A stretch of DNA of 64,000 nucleotides, taken from Puniceibacterium sp. IMCC21224 (GTDB lineage: Bacteria > Pseudomonadota > Alphaproteobacteria > Rhodobacterales > Rhodobacteraceae). Location: contig NZ_LDPY01000001.1 of NCBI RefSeq assembly GCF_001038505.1, forward strand, positions 3,038,001-3,102,000, in the 5' to 3' direction. Shown here piece after piece: positions 8,441-17,494 of the stretch; position 1 is the stretch's first letter, and each line of letters starts with the position of its first letter. A model generated the notes under the pieces. That model did not search any database, was not told where the DNA came from, and was given only the letters and a program-made list of their open reading frames with translations. The position numbers and the translations under genes are program-made.

Positions 8441-10152
8441 GCGACATGGATATTCTCAGCTTTCAGAACGTCTCCAAGGGCTATGGCGAAGGGTTGAACC
8501 GCGCCGAAGTGCTTCGCAACATCAACCTCAACGTCCGCGACGGCGAATTCCTTGCCATCCTTGGCTTCTCGGGGTCAGGCAAATCCACCATCATGAACCT
8601 GATGGCGGGTCTCGACACCCCGGACAAGGGGTCTGTCATGTTCAAGGGTGCGCCGGTGACCGAACCGGGGCCGGAACGCGGCCTGGTGTTTCAGAACTAC
8701 AGTCTGATGCCATGGCTCACCGTGCGCGGCAACGTGATGCTGGCGGTGGATTCGGTGTTCCCGCAGATGCCCAAGGCCGAAAAGCTGGCCAAGGCAGATC
8801 ACTACATCGCCATGGTTGGCCTCAGCCATGCGGCACTGCGTCGCCCGTCCGAACTCTCTGGCGGCATGCGGCAGCGGGTGTCGGTGGCGCGTGCGCTGGC
8901 AATGTCGCCTGAAATGCTGCTGCTGGACGAGCCGCTGTCGGCGCTGGACGCCCTGTCCCGGGCCAATCTGGCGGACGAGATTCTGGACATCTGGGAAACC
9001 GACAAAAAGACTGTTGTGCTGATCACCAACGACGTAGACGAGGCCATCATCATGGCCGACCGGATCATCCCGCTGAACCCCGACGGAACGCTGGGCGACG
9101 CGTTTGAGGTCAGCATTCCCCGCCCACGCGACCGGATGGAGATGAACCACGACGACACCTTCAAGGCGCTGCGGGCGCAGGTGACCAAATACCTGATGGA
9201 CGTGGGCATCGAGGCCAAGATCGAGGAAACCCGCACCCTGCCCAACGTCACTCCGATCCATGGCGTACCCGCAGCGGTGGCTGCGGCACAGGAAGGCATG
9301 ATCGAAGAGCGGTTCCTGGACTTCAGCCAGTTGCACAAGATCTACCCGACGCCCAAAGGGCCGCTCACCGTGGTTGAAGACTTTGATCTCAAGGTCAACC
9401 GCGGCGAATTCATCTCTTTGATCGGCCATTCCGGCTGCGGGAAATCCACAGTTCTGACTATGGCGGCAGGACTCAATTCTATCTCCAAGGGTGGTATTCG
9501 TCTGGACGGACGGCATGTCGAAGGCGCTGACCCCGAACGCGCCGTGGTGTTCCAGTCACCCAACCTGTTCCCTTGGCTGACCGCGCGCGAAAACGTCGCG
9601 ATTGGCGTCGACAAGGTGTATCCGCGCGCCTCACAGGGCGAACGGCAGGACGTCGTCGAATATTACCTCGAACGCGTCGGTCTGGGCGACAGCATGAACA
9701 AGATGGCGTCGTCGATGTCGAACGGCATGCGCCAGCGCGTCGGCATCGCCCGCGCTTTTGCCCTGTCACCGAAACTGCTGCTGCTGGATGAACCGTTTGG
9801 CATGCTCGACAGCCTGACCCGGTGGGAGTTGCAAGAGGTGCTGATGGAGGTGTGGTCACGCACCAAGGTCACCGCGATCTGCGTCACCCATGACGTCGAC
9901 GAAGCGATCCTGCTGGCCGACCGCGTGGTGATGATGACCAACGGCCCGCAGGCCACCATCGGCAAGATCGTCAATGTCGATCTGCCCCGCCCCCGCACCC
10001 GCAAGGCGCTGCTGGAGCATCCCGACTACTACCTCTACCGCGAGCAGGTTCTGAGCTTTCTCGAAGAATATGAACATGGCGCCAAAGGCAAATCCGCCCC
10101 CGCGCCCGCCGATGAGGACAAAAAATCCACCGATCAGCAGGAGGCTGCATAA
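8437..10152 (+). CDS. Nitrate ABC transporter, two ATPase domains in one chain
   Basis: 571 residues with two complete ABC ATPase cassettes. The first has Walker A GFSGSGKST (43-51), signature LSGGMRQRVS and Walker B LLLDEPLSALD. The second has Walker A GHSGCGKST (~330-338), signature MSNGMRQRVG and Walker B LLLDEPFGMLD. This corresponds to NrtC and NrtD joined head to tail, but without the NrtA-like regulatory domain that cyanobacterial NrtC carries. A linker of ~60 residues separates the cassettes. The GTG at 8437 overlaps the nrtB stop; an ATG at 8446 is the alternative start. Confidence 0.92.
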   Translation: MSDMDILSFQNVSKGYGEGLNRAEVLRNINLNVRDGEFLAILGFSGSGKSTIMNLMAGLDTPDKGSVMFKGAPVTEPGPERGLVFQNYSLMPWLTVRGNVMLAVDSVFPQMPKAEKLAKADHYIAMVGLSHAALRRPSELSGGMRQRVSVARALAMSPEMLLLDEPLSALDALSRANLADEILDIWETDKKTVVLITNDVDEAIIMADRIIPLNPDGTLGDAFEVSIPRPRDRMEMNHDDTFKALRAQVTKYLMDVGIEAKIEETRTLPNVTPIHGVPAAVAAAQEGMIEERFLDFSQLHKIYPTPKGPLTVVEDFDLKVNRGEFISLIGHSGCGKSTVLTMAAGLNSISKGGIRLDGRHVEGADPERAVVFQSPNLFPWLTARENVAIGVDKVYPRASQGERQDVVEYYLERVGLGDSMNKMASSMSNGMRQRVGIARAFALSPKLLLLDEPFGMLDSLTRWELQEVLMEVWSRTKVTAICVTHDVDEAILLADRVVMMTNGPQATIGKIVNVDLPRPRTRKALLEHPDYYLYREQVLSFLEEYEHGAKGKSAPAPADEDKKSTDQQEAA

Positions 10153-11081
10153 TGGATACGGTCATGGACGCGCCGACGCGCACCTTTATCGAAGTCGCCG
10201 AAATCTGGGTGCCCGAAGGCGATCGTCTGGTTCTGGGCAGCGGCAGTTACGGCGGGTTAACAGACTTCGCCGCCGTTTCGGGTAACGAAAGCTTTGCCAA
10301 AGGCGAGGGCCTTCCCGGCAAGGCCTGGGACGAGGCGCGCCCCGTCGTGCTCAAGGGTTTCGCGGGGTCGTATTTCAAACGCACAGACGCCGCCAAGGCT
10401 GCGGGATTGACCACCGCCGTTGCGGTGCCGGTGTTTGCCGGTGACACGCTAAAGGCGGTTCTGGTGGTGCTCTGTGCCGACGATTCATACCGTACCGGCG
10501 CGATCGAGGTCTGGGCCGAAAAGGATGGGCTGCTGCTGCTGGATGACGGCTATTACGGTGCGGCCAAGCATTTCGAATGGGTATCGCAGCACACGCAATT
10601 CCCGCGCGGTCAGGGTCTGCCCGGCGGTGTCTGGTCGGCCAACACACCGATGCTGATGCGTGATCTGGGCTCTGGTTACCGCTTTGTCCGGGCAGAAAGC
10701 GCCGGCAAGGCAGGTCTGACGACCGGTCTGGGTCTGCCGGTGCCGGTGCCGGGCGGCAAGACCTATGTCCTGACGCTGTTGTCGGCACTTGGCACCCCTA
10801 TCGCCCGCCGGTTCGAAATCTGGGATGCGCGCGACGCCAAGGTCGGAAAAGCCAACGAGGCCGTGCTGATTGATGGCCTTTGTGCCCGCGAGGGTCCGCT
10901 GTGGAGCGACGAAAAGGAACGCCGCATCGGCGCGTGGCAGGGACTGATCGGCAAAGTACTGGGCACCGGTCTGCCGATTTTGGAAAGCGGCGCAGGCGTG
11001 CCGGCTGGCTACCAGTCCATGGTCGCCTTCCCGGTCTATCGCGGGACCGAACTGGCCCACATCGTCGCCTGGTATTGCTGA
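10152..11081 (+). CDS. GAF-like triple-repeat protein of the nitrate operon
   Basis: 309 residues made of three similar ~95-residue units: TFIEVAEIWVPE...GEGLPGKAWDE...GLTTAVAVPVF, then AIEVWAEKDG...GQGLPGGVWSA...GLTTGLGLPVP, then RRFEIWDARD...LIGKVLGTGLP...YQSMVAFPVY. Each resembles a GAF domain core. No output or catalytic domain is attached. It starts in the TAATG overlap with the ATPase gene and is followed after 13 bases by nirB, so it is firmly in the nitrate operon. A ligand-sensing or protein-interaction role in nitrate/nitrite reduction is inferred; its function is not known to me. Confidence 0.85.
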   Translation: MDTVMDAPTRTFIEVAEIWVPEGDRLVLGSGSYGGLTDFAAVSGNESFAKGEGLPGKAWDEARPVVLKGFAGSYFKRTDAAKAAGLTTAVAVPVFAGDTLKAVLVVLCADDSYRTGAIEVWAEKDGLLLLDDGYYGAAKHFEWVSQHTQFPRGQGLPGGVWSANTPMLMRDLGSGYRFVRAESAGKAGLTTGLGLPVPVPGGKTYVLTLLSALGTPIARRFEIWDARDAKVGKANEAVLIDGLCAREGPLWSDEKERRIGAWQGLIGKVLGTGLPILESGAGVPAGYQSMVAFPVYRGTELAHIVAWYC

Positions 11082-11094
11082 GAGGATACAGGAC

Positions 11095-13536
11095 ATGAAG
11101 AAACTCATCGTCATTGGCGCAGGCATGGCCACGGGGCGCGCACTCGAGCACCTCTTTGAGGCTGATCCAGACGCCTACGAGGTCACGCTGTTCAACGCCG
11201 AACCGCGCGGCAACTACAATCGCATCATGTTGACCCCGGTGCTGTCGGGAGAAAAGACCTACGAGGAAATCGTCACCCACGACGCCGCCTGGTACGAAAG
11301 CCACGGCGTCACCTGCCGCTTTGGCGAAAAGATTGCCGCCGTGGACCGTGACCGCAAAGTTGTCGTGACCGAGGGCGGCGAAGAGCTGGCGTATGACAAG
11401 CTGCTGTTCGGCACCGGATCCAATCCCTTTATCATTCCGATGCCGGGGCATGATCTGGACGGCGTGATTGCCTACCGTGATCTGGACGACACCAACCGGA
11501 TGATCGACGCCGGTGGCGCCCCCGGTTCCAAGGCGGTGGTGATCGGCGGCGGTCTGCTGGGGCTTGAGGCGGCTGCCGGCCTGCGGATGCGCGGCATGGA
11601 TGTCACCGTGGTGCATATCATGGGCCACCTGATGGATCGCCAACTGGACGAAGCGGCTGGGTATCTGCTGCGCAAAGCACTGGTGGACCGGGGTATCAAT
11701 ATTTGCTGCTCGGCCAATTCAAAACAGATATTGGGCGAAGACGGCCATGTCCGCGCCCTGGAATTGGCGGATGGTACCGAACTTCCCTGTAGCCTGCTGG
11801 TGATGGCGGTGGGCATCCGCCCGTCGGTCGCGCTGGGCCAGGCATCCGGGCTTGCTGTCGGCAAGGGCATCCATGTCGACGACCAGATGGTCACCTCGGA
11901 CCCGGACGTTCTGGCGGTGGGCGAATGCGTCGAACACAACGGCGCGATCTTTGGCCTTGTTGCCCCGCTCTATGATCAGGCCAAGGTCGTCGCGGCGACG
12001 TTGTTGGACCAAGAGGCGGTGTTCACCCCCAAGGAGGTATCGACCAAGCTCAAGGTCACGGGCTGCGATCTGTTCAGCGCCGGTGACTTTGCCGAGGGCG
12101 AGGGCCGCGAGGATATTGTTTTCCGCGACCCGGCGCGTGGTGTCTACAAACGGCTGGTGCTGGAAAATGACCGCGTGATTGGCGCGGTGATGTATGGCGA
12201 CACTGCCGATGGTGGCTGGTTCCACGGGCTGATCAAGGACGGATCGGATGTGTCCGACATGCGCGACACGCTGATCTTTGGCCCCTCGTTTCAAGGGGGT
12301 GCCCAAATGGACCCTTTGCAGGCCGTTGCAGCCTTACCGCCTGAGGCGGAAATCTGTGGCTGCAACGGCGTATGCAAAGGTCAGATCGTAACCGCCATCG
12401 CGGGCGGCGCCCAAGATCTAGGGGCGGTCCGCGCCCAGACCAAGGCGTCCGGCTCTTGCGGCACCTGCACTGGATTGGTGGAACAGGTTCTTGCCGTGAC
12501 TTTGGGCGACGATTTTGTCATCCCCGCAGCGCAACCGATCTGTGGCTGCACCGATTTCACGCACGAGGATGTGCGCCTGCTGATCAAGACCAAGGAACTG
12601 AAATCCCAGCCCGCCGTCTGGCAAGAACTGGGCTGGAAGTCGCCCGACGGCTGCCATGTCTGCCGCCCGGCGCTGAACTTTTACCTGCTGGCGGACTGGC
12701 CGCTTGAGTACAAGGACGATCTGCAAAGCCGGTTCATCAACGAACGCAAGCACGCCAACATCCAAAAAGACGGCACGTTCAGCGTCATGCCACGCATGTG
12801 GGGCGGCATCACCAACCCGCAAGAGTTGCGCGCCATCGCAGACGCAGCGGACAAATACAACGTCCCGACCGTCAAAGTCACCGGCGGTCAGCGCATCGAC
12901 CTGCTGGGCGTGAAGTCCGAGGACCTTCCTGCCATCTGGGCCGATCTGAACAAGGCCGGGATGGTGTCCGGCCACGCCTATTCCAAAGGGCTGCGCACGG
13001 TCAAAACCTGCGTCGGCACCGATCACTGCCGGTTCGGGACGCAGGACAGCACCGGTCTGGGGATCAAGCTGGAAAAGGCGCTCTGGGGGTCGTGGACCCC
13101 GCACAAGGTCAAACTGGGTGTATCCGGCTGCCCACGCAACTGCGCCGAGGCAACCTGCAAGGACGTCGGCGTGATCTGTGTCGATAGCGGCTACGAGGTC
13201 AGCGTCGGCGGCGCGGCGGGCATGGACCTCAAGGAAACTCAGCCGCTGGCCAAGGCTGTCACCGAACAAGAGGCGATCGACATGACCATCGCCTTTGTCC
13301 AGCTCTACCGCGAGAACGCCAAATACCTTGACCGGCCCTACAAATGGATCGCCAAGGTCGGTCTGGACTGGGTGCGCGACCGGGTGGTTGCGGATCTTGA
13401 GGGGCGGCAAGGCCTGATCGACCGCTTTGCCATCAGCCAGAGCGTCTACCAGAAAGACCCGTGGGCCGAACACATCGCTGAACGCGCCGAAGTTTATCAC
13501 CCCCTCGCAAATCTAACACTGGAGGCTGCAGAATGA
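11095..13536 (+). CDS. nirB: Assimilatory nitrite reductase NAD(P)H large subunit
   Basis: 813 residues, usual for NirB. N-terminal FAD domain (VIGAGMATGRALE), NAD domain (VVIGGGLLGLEAAAG ~150), BFD-type [2Fe-2S] region with Cys pairs CGCNGVCKG and CGTCTG (~418-460), a second Cys set (CGCTDF, CHVCRP) and the C-terminal sulfite/nitrite reductase domain with siroheme/[4Fe-4S] Cys in CVGTDHCRFG and GVSGCPRNCAEA. It reduces nitrite to ammonium with NirD. Its stop overlaps nirD by 4 bases. The siroheme cofactor is provided by cysG at the end of the cluster. Confidence 0.97.
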   Translation: MKKLIVIGAGMATGRALEHLFEADPDAYEVTLFNAEPRGNYNRIMLTPVLSGEKTYEEIVTHDAAWYESHGVTCRFGEKIAAVDRDRKVVVTEGGEELAYDKLLFGTGSNPFIIPMPGHDLDGVIAYRDLDDTNRMIDAGGAPGSKAVVIGGGLLGLEAAAGLRMRGMDVTVVHIMGHLMDRQLDEAAGYLLRKALVDRGINICCSANSKQILGEDGHVRALELADGTELPCSLLVMAVGIRPSVALGQASGLAVGKGIHVDDQMVTSDPDVLAVGECVEHNGAIFGLVAPLYDQAKVVAATLLDQEAVFTPKEVSTKLKVTGCDLFSAGDFAEGEGREDIVFRDPARGVYKRLVLENDRVIGAVMYGDTADGGWFHGLIKDGSDVSDMRDTLIFGPSFQGGAQMDPLQAVAALPPEAEICGCNGVCKGQIVTAIAGGAQDLGAVRAQTKASGSCGTCTGLVEQVLAVTLGDDFVIPAAQPICGCTDFTHEDVRLLIKTKELKSQPAVWQELGWKSPDGCHVCRPALNFYLLADWPLEYKDDLQSRFINERKHANIQKDGTFSVMPRMWGGITNPQELRAIADAADKYNVPTVKVTGGQRIDLLGVKSEDLPAIWADLNKAGMVSGHAYSKGLRTVKTCVGTDHCRFGTQDSTGLGIKLEKALWGSWTPHKVKLGVSGCPRNCAEATCKDVGVICVDSGYEVSVGGAAGMDLKETQPLAKAVTEQEAIDMTIAFVQLYRENAKYLDRPYKWIAKVGLDWVRDRVVADLEGRQGLIDRFAISQSVYQKDPWAEHIAERAEVYHPLANLTLEAAE

Positions 13537-13868
13537 CTCAATGGATTGATATCGGCCCGATCACGGCCATCCCGGTACGCGGTGCCCGCGTGATCAAAAC
13601 CGCGCAGGGCTGCGTTGCGGTGTTCCGCACAACCAAGGACGAAATCTTTGCCGTCGACGACCGCTGCCCGCACAAGGGCGGCCCGCTGTCCGAGGGCATC
13701 GTGCACGGCGCATCCGTCACCTGCCCGCTGCACAACTGGGTTTTTGACCTCGCCACCGGCATGGCCAAAGGCGCGGATCAGGGGCAGATCGGCACCTATC
13801 CGCTGCGGGTTGAAGGTGGGCGCATGCTGCTCGATGTCACCTATCTGGCGAAAAAGGACGCGGCATGA
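13533..13868 (+). CDS. nirD: Nitrite reductase small subunit (Rieske-like)
   Basis: 111 residues. A Rieske [2Fe-2S] fold with both ligand pairs kept: CPHKGGPLSEG and CPLHNWVFDLATG. Many NirD proteins have lost these ligands, so this version probably binds a cluster. It pairs with NirB. It overlaps both nirB and nasA by 4 bases. Confidence 0.95.
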   Translation: MTQWIDIGPITAIPVRGARVIKTAQGCVAVFRTTKDEIFAVDDRCPHKGGPLSEGIVHGASVTCPLHNWVFDLATGMAKGADQGQIGTYPLRVEGGRMLLDVTYLAKKDAA

Positions 13869-16492
13869 TCCGCACAACCTGCCCCTATTGCGGCGTCGGC
13901 TGCGGCGTTCTGGCGACGCCGGACGGCAAGGGCGGGTTAAACATTAAGGGCGACCCCGAGCATCCCGCCAACAAGGGCAGGCTATGTTCCAAGGGCGCCG
14001 CCCTGGGCGAAACGCTGGGTTTGGGTGACCGACTTTTGGCACCGCAGGTGAACGGGCAGGACAGCGACTGGGACTCAGCACTGGATCTGGTGGCAGGGCG
14101 GTTTCGCGACACCATCCGCGATCATGGTCCGGATTCGGTGGCCTTTTACGTTTCGGGGCAATTGCTGACCGAAGACTACTATGTCGCCAACAAGCTGATG
14201 AAAGGGTTCATCGGTTCGGCCAATATCGACACGAATTCGCGGCTTTGTATGGCCTCGTCCGTAGCGGGGCACCGGCGCGCCTTTGGCACCGACACAGTGC
14301 CCGGAGTCTATGAGGATCTCGAAGAGGCGGATCTGATCGTTCTGGTGGGGTCCAACCTCGCCTGGTGCCATCCGGTGCTGTATCAGCGGATCGTGGCGGC
14401 CCGTGCCGCGCGCCCCGAGATGAAGATCATCAACATCGACCCGCGCCGCACCGCCAGCTCCGATCTGGCCGAACTGCATCTGGCGCTGAAGCCGGGTAGC
14501 GACGTCGCCCTGTTCAACCATCTTCTGGCGCAGATCGAGGCGCGCGGCGCGCTGGATTCCGGCTATGTCGCGCAACACGTCAACGGCTTTCCCGAGGCGG
14601 TTCGCGCGGCCCGAATGACGAATGTCGCCGAAACTGGCCTGAACGCCGAAGAGATCGAGGCGTTTGTCCGCCTTTGGATTCGCACCGACAAGGTGGTGAC
14701 GATCTTCAGCCAGGGGGTGAACCAATCCTCCAGCGGCACCGACAAGGTCAACGCCATCGTCAACTGCCATCTGGCAACCGGTCGCATCGGCCATGCCGGC
14801 ATGGGCCCGTTCAGCGTCACCGGACAACCAAATGCCATGGGTGGGCGCGAGGTTGGCGGGTTGGCCAATATGCTGGCCTGTCATCTGGATCTTGAGGATG
14901 CAACACACCGGCAGGCGGTCAAGACATTCTGGAACGCACCGACCATGGCCGATGCTCAGGGGTTCAAGGCTGTCGATATGTTCGAGGCCGTCGCCGATGG
15001 CCGGATCAAGGCGATTTGGATCATCTGCACCAACCCCGCCGTATCAATGCCCGACGCAGATGCCGTGCGCGACGCGATCCGGGGCTGCGATTTTGTCGTG
15101 GTCTCTGATGTAACGGCGCAAACCGACACCGCGCGGCTGGCGCATGTACTGCTGCCCGCAACCGGCTGGGGCGAAAAGGACGGCACCGTCACCAATTCCG
15201 AGCGCGTCATCAGCCGCCAGCGCCTCGCCCTTCCCGCCCCCGGACAGGCCCGCGCCGACTGGGACATTCTGGCCGATGTGGGTCGGCGGATGGGCTGGCG
15301 CGCGGCGTTCGATTATGAAAGCCCAGCCGAGATATTTACCGAATATGCGGCGCTTTCAGGCGTTGCCGCCCGCTTTGGCAAAGATTTCGACATCTCGGGG
15401 CTAAGCGATATCAGCCCGGCGGGGTATGAGGCCATGACCCCGGTGCGCTGGCCCGTCACGGCACAGAACGGCACCCTGCACAGCGGCGGGCGGTTCTTTG
15501 GAGCAGGTGGCTTTTTTACCGCCGATGGCCGCGCGCGGATGCTGGCGCTGACACCACGCGCGCCCGCATCTGTGACCACATCCGAATATCCCTTTGTGCT
15601 GAACACCGGACGCATACGCGACCAGTGGCACACCATGACCCGCACCGGAAAATCACCGCGTCTGGGTCGTCATCTGGCCGAACCCTTTGCCGAAATTCAT
15701 CCCGACGATGCCACTGCTCTGGACCTGAAGCCTGCTGATCTGGTGGTACTGAAGAACGCCCACGGTCGCGCGCTGGTGCGCGCACTTGTGACCGACCGGG
15801 TGCAGCGCGGGCAAATTTTTGTGCCGATGCACTGGACCGGGATTAATGCAGCAGCGGCGCGGGTTGATACGCTTGTGCCGAATGCTGTCGATCCCGTGTC
15901 GGGCCAGCCCGAGAGCAAGGCCGCCGTCACCAGTGTGACCCGGTTCCCCGCGCGCTGGTTCGGCTTTGCCGTCAGCGTCGACCGCCCACAGCCCGACGCG
16001 GCCTATTGGGCCATCACCCCGGCCGAAGCAGGCTGGCGCATTGATCTGGCCGGCGACACCGACGTCGCCGATTGGGAGGAGTACGCCCGCCGCCTGCTGG
16101 GCTGTAACGAGGCCGAGGCAGTGACGCTGAATGATCCGGCACGCGGCACGGCGCGGGTTGCCTTTCTGTCCGGGGGCCGTCTGCGCGGGGCGCTGTTTGT
16201 CGCACCGGGACCAGTCGCCGTCGCGCGCCAACATCTGGCCGAGCTCTTGGGGAGCGAAGCGAAATCGGTGCTGTCCGGGCGTCCCGGTGCGGACCTCCCG
16301 GATCCGGGGCCAACACTGTGCGCCTGCCTGAATGTCGGGATCAACACCATCGTCACCGGGATCGAAACCCAAGGCCTGATGACGGTCGAGGCGATTGGTG
16401 CGGCACTGGGTGCAGGCACCAGCTGCGGCTCTTGCCGCCCCGAGATTGCGGCGCTGCTGGCGCGGGTCCAGATGCGCGAGGCGGCAGAATGA
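13865..16492 (+). CDS. nasA: Assimilatory nitrate reductase catalytic subunit
   Basis: 875 residues. N-terminal [4Fe-4S] Cys set (CPYCGVGC...LCSKGAALG), then the molybdopterin oxidoreductase domains with NIDTNSRLCMASSV and GQPNAMGGREVGG, a dinucleotide-binding domain (~600-700, MHWTGINAAAARVDTLVPN) and a C-terminal BFD-like [2Fe-2S] domain (CACLNVG...CGSCRPEI, ~815-860). It reduces nitrate to nitrite in the cytoplasm with Mo-bis-MGD. The extra C-terminal cluster suggests direct electron entry from a reductase or ferredoxin. Overlaps nirD and the next gene by 4 bases each. Confidence 0.97.
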   Translation: MIRTTCPYCGVGCGVLATPDGKGGLNIKGDPEHPANKGRLCSKGAALGETLGLGDRLLAPQVNGQDSDWDSALDLVAGRFRDTIRDHGPDSVAFYVSGQLLTEDYYVANKLMKGFIGSANIDTNSRLCMASSVAGHRRAFGTDTVPGVYEDLEEADLIVLVGSNLAWCHPVLYQRIVAARAARPEMKIINIDPRRTASSDLAELHLALKPGSDVALFNHLLAQIEARGALDSGYVAQHVNGFPEAVRAARMTNVAETGLNAEEIEAFVRLWIRTDKVVTIFSQGVNQSSSGTDKVNAIVNCHLATGRIGHAGMGPFSVTGQPNAMGGREVGGLANMLACHLDLEDATHRQAVKTFWNAPTMADAQGFKAVDMFEAVADGRIKAIWIICTNPAVSMPDADAVRDAIRGCDFVVVSDVTAQTDTARLAHVLLPATGWGEKDGTVTNSERVISRQRLALPAPGQARADWDILADVGRRMGWRAAFDYESPAEIFTEYAALSGVAARFGKDFDISGLSDISPAGYEAMTPVRWPVTAQNGTLHSGGRFFGAGGFFTADGRARMLALTPRAPASVTTSEYPFVLNTGRIRDQWHTMTRTGKSPRLGRHLAEPFAEIHPDDATALDLKPADLVVLKNAHGRALVRALVTDRVQRGQIFVPMHWTGINAAAARVDTLVPNAVDPVSGQPESKAAVTSVTRFPARWFGFAVSVDRPQPDAAYWAITPAEAGWRIDLAGDTDVADWEEYARRLLGCNEAEAVTLNDPARGTARVAFLSGGRLRGALFVAPGPVAVARQHLAELLGSEAKSVLSGRPGADLPDPGPTLCACLNVGINTIVTGIETQGLMTVEAIGAALGAGTSCGSCRPEIAALLARVQMREAAE

Positions 16493-17469
16493 GTCTGGCC
16501 CCCTACGTCAGAAACGTGGCGCGCGGACCTGGCCGTGGCCGCACGCTGAGCCTTGATGAGGCGCAGGCTGCGATGACCCTAATCCTGAGCGGCAAGGCTG
16601 AACCCGAGGCCGTTGGCGCCCTGTTGATGGTACTGCGCTATCGCGGTGAAACCGCCGAGGAACTGGCGGGCTTTGCACAGGCCGTGCGCCCGTCACTGCC
16701 CCATTGGACCGGACTGCGGCCTGCACTGGACTGGCCCGCCTATGCGGCGGGGCGGACGCGCGGCCTGCCGTGGTTTGTGCTGTCGGCGCTACTGGTGGCG
16801 CAGGCCGGCGTGCCGGTACTGATGCATGGCTGGAATGCCTTTCAGTCGCCGGTGGCGGATGTGCGCGCCGCGCTCGACCTTCTGGGCCTACCGCAGGCGC
16901 AATCGGTGGCCGAGGCGGGGGATCATCTGGCCAAGAGTAATTTTGCGTATGCGCCGCTGGAAATCCTGTCTCCTGAGGCGCACCGCGTTCTGCGTCTGCG
17001 TGAAATTCTGGGCCTGAGGTCCATCATGAACACGGTCGTACGGATGATGAACCCGGGCGGTGCCGGCGCCGTCGTTCAGGGTGTGTTTCACCCCGGCTAC
17101 CGCCCCTTGCAACAGGATGCTGCGGCGCTGATGGGCCTGCGCGATCTGTCGGTGATCAAGGGCGGTGGCGGCGAATTCGAACGCCATCCCGGCAAGGATA
17201 TCACGATCTTTGGCCTGCGCGACGGTGTGGCCTTTACCCGCCACACGCCCGCCCTGACACCCGAGCACCGCCGGCTGGCCGAAACCCAGAACGCCCCTGC
17301 CGACCTGCGCGCGCTGTGGCGCGGCGATCTGGAAGATGCCTTTGCGCACGAAATCGTTCTGGGGACGGCTGCGATCGCCCTCGAAACCTGTGGGCGCGCG
17401 GCCGAGGGGGCCGGGCTGGCGCTGGCACAGGACCTGTGGTCAGCGCGGCGCATCGCGCTGGCGGCGTAG
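16489..17469 (+). CDS. TrpD/YbiB-like glycosyl transferase family protein
   Basis: 326 residues from the ATG at 16489, which overlaps the nasA stop. An N-terminal helical domain (LSLDEAQAAMTLILSGKAEPEAVGALLMVLRYRGET) and an alpha/beta domain resemble anthranilate phosphoribosyltransferase, but the PRPP-binding glycine-rich loop of TrpD is altered (AAGRTRGLPWF), so true TrpD activity is doubtful. YbiB, its relative, binds DNA. Its constant position between nasA and cysG suggests a link to nitrate assimilation, but the role is unknown. Confidence 0.82.
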   Translation: MSLAPYVRNVARGPGRGRTLSLDEAQAAMTLILSGKAEPEAVGALLMVLRYRGETAEELAGFAQAVRPSLPHWTGLRPALDWPAYAAGRTRGLPWFVLSALLVAQAGVPVLMHGWNAFQSPVADVRAALDLLGLPQAQSVAEAGDHLAKSNFAYAPLEILSPEAHRVLRLREILGLRSIMNTVVRMMNPGGAGAVVQGVFHPGYRPLQQDAAALMGLRDLSVIKGGGGEFERHPGKDITIFGLRDGVAFTRHTPALTPEHRRLAETQNAPADLRALWRGDLEDAFAHEIVLGTAAIALETCGRAAEGAGLALAQDLWSARRIALAA

Positions 17470-17494
17470 ATTTACGGCATAAGGAGCACGACAG

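Noticed and set aside
12418..13500. 360-codon frame antisense to nirB
   Set aside because: Same reason: high-GC shadow of a fully conserved enzyme, no RBS.
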